Assembly: GCF_007991735.1 (NCBI RefSeq)
Contig: NZ_BJYX01000014.1
Span: forward strand, 1 to 64,000
DNA: 64,000 nt
DNA from: Terrabacter aerolatus
GTDB lineage: Bacteria; Actinomycetota; Actinomycetes; Actinomycetales; Dermatophilaceae
Direction: 5' to 3'
The notes beneath the pieces are model-generated. The model was given only the letters and a program-made list of their open reading frames with translations. It was not told the origin of the DNA and did not search any database. Of the stretch, positions 61,808 to 64,000 are shown in pieces; position 1 is the first letter of the stretch, and every line of letters starts with the position of its first letter. The position numbers and the translations under genes are program-made.

Positions 61808-62599
61808 ATGACCCGACGCATCGCCTTCCTCATCGTCTCCGCCGTCGCATGGTGCGGCTTCGTCGCCGTCACCGCGTGGACGACGGCCTTCCTCGCCGGC
61901 GTGGGGCTGCCCCGCACCGTCGACGGACCCGCGCGATCGAGCACCGGGTGGGCCGTCACCGTCGACCTCGCCCTCCTGCTGCTCTTCGCCGTGCAGCACT
62001 CCGTCATGGCGCGTCGCCCGGTCAAGGCGTGGCTCCGGCGGCGGGTGCCGGCCGAGCTCGAACGCACCACCTACGTGCTCGCCACCGACGCGTGTCTCGC
62101 GCTCCTGCTGGCGCTGTGGCAACCCTGGGACCAACGGGTCTGGCAGGTCGAGGGCGTGACGGCATACGCCCTGTGGTCGCTGTGCGCGGCGGGCTGGGTG
62201 CTGGCGATCGCGGCGACCTTCGCCGTCGACCACCTCGAGCTCATCGGGCTGCGGCAGGCCGGGTGGGGCTCCCACGCGACGACGGGCGCCGACACGTCCC
62301 CGCCGCTCCGGGTCGGCGGGCTGCACGCGGTCGTCCGCCATCCGTTGATGACCGGCCTCGTGGTCGCGTTCTGGGCCACCCCGCGGATGAGCGCGCCCCA
62401 CCTGCTCTTCGCCGTCGCGGCCACCGCCTACGTCATCGTCGGGATCACCTTCGAGGAGCGCGACCTGCGCCGCACGTTCGGTCAGGACTACGAGGCGTAT
62501 GCCGCCCGCGTCCCCGCGCTCGTGCCCGGGCTGCGGCTCCGGTTGCAGCGGGGTGTGGTCGCTGGAACGGGCACCAGCGCGCGGCGCGCCCGTCCCTGA
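61808..62599 (+). CDS. mddA: Methanethiol S-methyltransferase-like (NnrU/ICMT family) membrane protein
   Basis: The 263-residue protein has about five helices and the pattern of MddA/NnrU proteins: [20 protein letters not shown] near residue 59, [20 protein letters not shown] near 92, [20 protein letters not shown] near 175 and [20 protein letters not shown] near 220. MddA methylates methanethiol to dimethyl sulfide using SAM. The function is inferred from the family. Its last 112 bases overlap the end of the P-type ATPase gene on the other strand. Confidence 0.82.
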   Translation: MTRRIAFLIVSAVAWCGFVAVTAWTTAFLAGVGLPRTVDGPARSSTGWAVTVDLALLLLFAVQHSVMARRPVKAWLRRRVPAELERTTYVLATDACLALLLALWQPWDQRVWQVEGVTAYALWSLCAAGWVLAIAATFAVDHLELIGLRQAGWGSHATTGADTSPPLRVGGLHAVVRHPLMTGLVVAFWATPRMSAPHLLFAVAATAYVIVGITFEERDLRRTFGQDYEAYAARVPALVPGLRLRLQRGVVAGTGTSARRARP

Positions 62600-64000
62600 G
62601 ACGTGGAGGCGTCTCCGGGGGCGCTGGGCGCGGCCGTTGTCGCGCGACGGCGGGAGCCCCAGCGCCAGAGCTCGTCGACGCCCCAGACCACGACGGGGAA
62701 GGGGAGGACGAACGCGACCTGCCACGGAGCCGGGGCGGTGGTGCCGAAGACGTCCTGCAGCGGACCCACGGTCACGAGCGCGGCCGCGAAGACCACCTCG
62801 TAGGCGATCCCCCACAGCAGCAGCCGGTTGCTCAGGACCCCCACCCGACGCAGCGACGCGTGCTGGGTGCGGGCGGCCATGGCCGTGCCGACCTGGCATG
62901 CCACGATGCCGAGGAAGCTCATCGTCGTGGCCTGCTGCCACACGTGGTGCAGGGGTCCCGAGGCCACGTCGTCGCCCAGGTGCCAGCCGCCCTGAACCAG
63001 GGTCGTGAGGAAGACGAGCATGACGAGCAGCGCCGAGACACCGCCGAGCAGACCCCACGCGCGGGCCAGCATCGGCACGTCGATGACGTTCTGCGTGCGC
63101 GTCCGGGGCGGACGGGACATCAGCCCCGGCTCGGCGCGCTCGCGGCCGAGCGCGAGAGCCGGCAGGGTCTCGGTGCCGAGGTCGATCGCCAGGATCTGCA
63201 TCACCGTCAGCGGCAAGGGGATCCGGCCCCCGGAGAGCGCGTAGACGAGGAACGGGACGACCTCGGGGGTCGCATGCGCGAAGATGTAGACGATGAACTT
63301 GCGCACGTTGTCGTAGACGCGGCGCCCCGCCTCGACGGCCGCCACGACGGAGGCGAAGTTGTCGTCGGTGAGCACCATCGTCGCGGCCTCCCTCGCCACG
63401 TCGGTACCCGACCGGCCCATGGCCACACCGATGTCGGCCCGTCGCAGCGCGGGTGCGTCGTTGACGCCGTCGCCCGTCATGGCGACGACGTGCCCCTGGT
63501 CCTGCAGGGCGTCGGCGATGCGCATCTTGTCCTCGGGCGAGCTCCTCGCGAAGATCAGCTCCTCGCCCGCCGCGAGGAGCTCGTCGAGCTCGGCCTCCGT
63601 CAGGGCGTCGAGCTCGGCACCGGTGACGACGCGCAGGCCCACCCTCCCGATGCCGACGTCCTCGGCGATGCCGCGGGCCGTCAGCCCGTGGTCGCCGGTG
63701 ACGACGAGGAGTCGTATGCCGGCCGAGTGGCAGCGCGCGACCGCGTCGGCCACCTCCGGCCGGGGCGGGTCGAGCATGGCCGCCATCCCCAGCAACGTCA
63801 GGTCGCGCTCGACCACCTCCCGGGTCAGACTCGTCGGCTCCGCGTCGTCGACGGCGCGCTCGGCCACCGCGAGCAGGCGCAGCCCCTCCTCCGCCCACGA
63901 GGACACGAGCTCATCGAACGACCGACGGTCGGCGTCGGTCAGCGGTCGCTCGTCGCCGTGGGCGCCCACGACCCGCGTGCAGCGCGCCACCAGCTCCTCC
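62488..64000 (-). CDS. Cation-transporting P-type ATPase, 3' part (truncated by window edge)
   Basis: The visible 504 residues contain the end of the nucleotide-binding domain, the hinge motif [40 protein letters not shown], and six C-terminal helices ([36 protein letters not shown]). The DKTGT phosphorylation site lies beyond the window. The pattern is that of Ca2+/Na+-type P2 ATPases. After the normal end (WRWGSRRRA) the frame reads through about 40 further residues that are antisense to mddA. Confidence 0.9.
   Translation of the reverse strand, partial: EELVARCTRVVGAHGDERPLTDADRRSFDELVSSWAEEGLRLLAVAERAVDDAEPTSLTREVVERDLTLLGMAAMLDPPRPEVADAVARCHSAGIRLLVVTGDHGLTARGIAEDVGIGRVGLRVVTGAELDALTEAELDELLAAGEELIFARSSPEDKMRIADALQDQGHVVAMTGDGVNDAPALRRADIGVAMGRSGTDVAREAATMVLTDDNFASVVAAVEAGRRVYDNVRKFIVYIFAHATPEVVPFLVYALSGGRIPLPLTVMQILAIDLGTETLPALALGRERAEPGLMSRPPRTRTQNVIDVPMLARAWGLLGGVSALLVMLVFLTTLVQGGWHLGDDVASGPLHHVWQQATTMSFLGIVACQVGTAMAARTQHASLRRVGVLSNRLLLWGIAYEVVFAAALVTVGPLQDVFGTTAPAPWQVAFVLPFPVVVWGVDELWRWGSRRRATTAAPSAPGDASTSQGRARRALVPVPATTPRCNRSRSPGTSAGTRAAYAS

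Overview
The window is very GC-rich DNA with dense, mostly GTG/ATG-started genes and several -10 boxes placed 6-8 bases before a start codon (leaderless transcripts). This points to a high-GC actinobacterium; the gene content (DUF222-HNH protein, DUF6412-YidC pair, c-di-AMP riboswitch before a CHAP protein, class F sortase) fits Micrococcales, perhaps Intrasporangiaceae. The family is inferred from content, not from a marker gene. No rRNA, tRNA, CRISPR array, prophage or intact insertion sequence was seen.

1-23 kb is mainly carbohydrate metabolism. It holds a GT1 glycosyltransferase, a GH32-like hydrolase, a DUF222-HNH gene apparently cut by an in-frame stop, a tautomerase, a GH38 alpha-mannosidase, and a minus-strand locus running DeoR regulator, sugar-binding lipoprotein, two permeases, ATPase and PHP phosphoesterase. 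A calcium/cation antiporter-like protein, a CDF transporter, a secreted protein with about 14 Cys-paired repeats, a GH31 alpha-glucosidase and an FAD monooxygenase follow.

23-35 kb holds small enzymes (cupin, SRPBCC), two paralogous Trp/Pro-rich proteins of unknown function (one frameshifted), a membrane protein, a subtilase, an MFS transporter, a pirin, a zinc alcohol dehydrogenase and an alpha/beta hydrolase. 35-42 kb is cell-surface related: a CHRD protein with a C-terminal anchor next to a class F sortase, a TetR regulator, an MscS-like membrane protein, and a c-di-AMP riboswitch controlling a CHAP-domain secreted protein. 42-48 kb has an ene-reductase, GNAT acetyltransferase, a frameshifted DUF389 gene, a K+ channel, a P-loop kinase, a decayed esterase, a second YidC and a CHAD protein. 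48-56 kb contains an S1C protease, a MoxR/DUF58/VWA/VWA operon and a bifunctional penicillin-binding protein. At 56.1-57.4 kb is a lower-GC patch carrying uracil-DNA glycosylase. The rest holds DUF805, YciI, an SDR/TetR divergent pair with visible operators, a SnoaL protein, a hydrolase-LuxR fusion, MddA and the 3' part of a cation P-type ATPase that runs off the window.

Three patterns cross gene boundaries. (1) The octamer CGGCATAC/GTATGCCG was found 41 times by eye, about twenty times more than base composition predicts; inside genes it uses the disfavoured codons TAT and GCA, and three pairs form inverted repeats. (2) Tandem repeats of 8-15 bp sit at more than a dozen gene boundaries, often over a start or stop codon. 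(3) Four genes are interrupted by a frameshift, deletion or stop.
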